From: JAVDCA01 sp036491235
GTDB lineage: Bacteria; Pseudomonadota; Alphaproteobacteria; Rhizobiales; Xanthobacteraceae
Direction: 5' to 3'
DNA length: 14,796 nt
Assembly (NCBI GenBank): GCA_036491235.1
Contig: DASXCK010000314.1
Span: 1 to 14,796 of the forward strand
Numbering within the stretch: position 1 is the first letter of the stretch; the number at the start of each line of letters is the position of its first letter. Made by a program: the position numbers and the translations under genes. The notes below the pieces were generated by a model. The model had not been told where the DNA came from. It saw only the letters and a program-made list of their open reading frames with translations, and did not search any database. Of the stretch, positions 13,498 to 14,796 are shown one piece after another.

Positions 13498-14796
13498 TCA
13501 GGCCGGCCCGCGGGTTGCCGCGAGCGGGTCGCCGGACTGCGAGCGCTTTTCGATCGTCGTCGCGCTCTGCGTCAGGTTGAAGGCGGTGTTGGCGAGCCCG
13601 ACATGCGAGAACGCCTGCGGAAAATTCCCGGCCAGGCGCTTCGCACGAGGATCGTATTCCTCGCTGAGCAGCCCGAGATCGTTGCACAAGGAGACCAGGC
13701 GTTTGAACAGGCGCTCGGCCTCGGCGAGACGTCCTTGCATGATGTAGACGTCGGCAAGCCAGAAGCTGCACGCGAGGAACGCGCCTTCGCCCGGCTCGAG
13801 GCCGTCGACGCCCGTGTGCGTGCGGTAGCGCATGACGAAACCGTCAGTGAGCAAGTGCCGTTCTATTGTCGTGACGGTGCCGCGCACCCGTGGGTCGCCT
13901 ATCGGCAGAAATCCGACGCTCGGCATCAGCAGCAGGCTGGCGTCGACCTCTTTGGCGCCGAAATACTGGACGAAGCTGCCGAGCTCGTTATCGAAACCCT
14001 CCGCGCAGGTCGTCGCGTGGATTTCCGCGCGCAGCTTGCGCCAGCGGTCGATCGGCCCCTCGAAGCCGAACATCTCGGCACTCTTGATCGCGCGATCGAA
14101 CGCGACCCACGCCATCACCTTCGAGTGGGTGAACTGCCTTGCCCCGCCACGCACCTCCCAGATGCCTTCATCCGGCTCCTTCCAGATCTCAGCGAGATGG
14201 TCGAGCAGCTTGCGATGCATGTCCCAGCCGGACTCGTGGGTCGCGAGCCCGCTGCGCCGCGCCTGGTGGGCGGCATCCATCACCTCGCCGTAGACGTCGA
14301 GCTGCAGCTGCCGGTGCGCGTCATTGCCGATGCGAACCGGCCGTGAGCCCTCGTAGCCGGAGAGCCAGTCCGCCTCCCATTCGATCATGCGCCGCTCGCC
14401 CGCGAGCCCGTACAGGATCTGGATCTGGTCGGGGCTGCCCGCGATCGCACGCAGCAGCCACTCGTTCCAGGCCTGCGCCGAGTCGTGGTAGCCGGCATTG
14501 AGCAGCGTGAACAACGTCAGCGTCGCGTCGCGCAGCCAGCAGAAGCGATAGTCCCAGTTACGTGCGCCGCCGAACTGCTCGGGCAGCGAGGTGGTCGGCG
14601 CCGCCACGATCCCGCCGGTCGGCGCGTAGGTCAGCGCCTTGAGCGTGATCAGCGAGCGCACCACCACGTCGGTCCATTGTCCGGCAGGCCGGCAGTGCGA
14701 TGCCCATTCCTGCCAGAACGTCTCGGTCGCCTCGAGCGCGTCCTGCGGCGCGACCGCCGGCGGCGCCGGCAGGTGCGAGGGTGCGTAAGTGAGGAT
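13498..14796 (-). CDS. Second GH15 glycoside hydrolase, partial at the right edge
   Basis: The visible 432 residues are the C-terminal part of another GH15 enzyme; the frame is open to the window edge. The first residues there are ILTYAPSHLPAPPAVAP, so the start, perhaps 170 residues further, lies outside. The catalytic domain shows NWDYRFCWLRDATL, the putative acid E in GIWEVRG (bases 14155-14157) and the putative base in LLSEEYDP followed by GNFPQAFSH, all as in the first GH15. A GTG at 14667 could be mistaken for a start but would cut the domain. It is convergent with the otsB-linked GH15 across an 80-base spacer. The two are clearly diverged paralogs: layout and active-site motifs agree, while much else differs. 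Its promoter is not in view. Confidence 0.92.
   Translation of the reverse strand: MLTYAPSHLPAPPAVAPQDALEATETFWQEWASHCRPAGQWTDVVVRSLITLKALTYAPTGGIVAAPTTSLPEQFGGARNWDYRFCWLRDATLTLFTLLNAGYHDSAQAWNEWLLRAIAGSPDQIQILYGLAGERRMIEWEADWLSGYEGSRPVRIGNDAHRQLQLDVYGEVMDAAHQARRSGLATHESGWDMHRKLLDHLAEIWKEPDEGIWEVRGGARQFTHSKVMAWVAFDRAIKSAEMFGFEGPIDRWRKLRAEIHATTCAEGFDNELGSFVQYFGAKEVDASLLLMPSVGFLPIGDPRVRGTVTTIERHLLTDGFVMRYRTHTGVDGLEPGEGAFLACSFWLADVYIMQGRLAEAERLFKRLVSLCNDLGLLSEEYDPRAKRLAGNFPQAFSHVGLANTAFNLTQSATTIEKRSQSGDPLAATRGPA

Noticed and set aside
11219..13771. An 850-codon open frame on the minus strand
   Set aside because: It is antisense to otsB and GH15 and has the same low-complexity arginine-rich composition, with no recognisable motif.

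Overview
The window is GC-rich bacterial chromosome, most likely from an alphaproteobacterium of the order Hyphomicrobiales (Bradyrhizobium / Rhodopseudomonas / Xanthobacteraceae-like). The pointers are a Phasin_2-type phasin with PhaR-like operators, a tRNA-His with A73 and no templated G-1 (an alphaproteobacterial trait), the dispersed 'MAGLVPAIHVF' palindrome at 5779-5865 that is common in this group, and several promoters of the EcfG (general stress response) type. I see no IS element, prophage, CRISPR array or other clear mobile DNA.

Layout from left to right: a regulatory region (1-331) and a phasin gene (332-790) closed by two hairpin terminators; tRNA-His(GTG) (972-1048); a small conserved hypothetical gene on the minus strand broken by a one-base frameshift (1082-1397); an amylo-alpha-1,6-glucosidase (debranching-type) gene (1592-3775); a secreted PRC-barrel protein (3866-4438) tightly followed by an MFS transporter that seems to lack a canonical start codon (4441-5769); a repeat element between convergent genes; a GT4 glycosyltransferase on the minus strand (5893-6987), divergent from a full-length type I ABC exporter (7232-9115); a sugar-porter-like MFS transporter (9195-10757); otsB trehalose-6-phosphate phosphatase (10830-11588) overlapping a GH15 glucoamylase-like gene by ATGA (11585-13417); and a second, convergent GH15 gene that runs off the right edge (13498-14796, minus).

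Theme: most genes concern storage polymers, glucans, trehalose or envelope export: PHB granules (phasin), alpha-glucan trimming (debranching-type enzyme, two GH15 enzymes), trehalose synthesis (otsB), sugar transfer and export. The best regulatory signal is a set of exact GGAAC-N16/17-CGTT matches placed 34-80 bases upstream of three gene starts: the debranching-type gene (1486-1511), the PRC-barrel gene (3801-3826) and the MFS-otsB-GH15 run (9136-9160). A fourth lies at 29-54, upstream of the phasin region. This suggests that much of the island is switched on together by the PhyR-NepR-EcfG general stress response, linking osmoprotectant and glucan metabolism to stress. Function calls rest on motifs and remembered families; no database search was possible.
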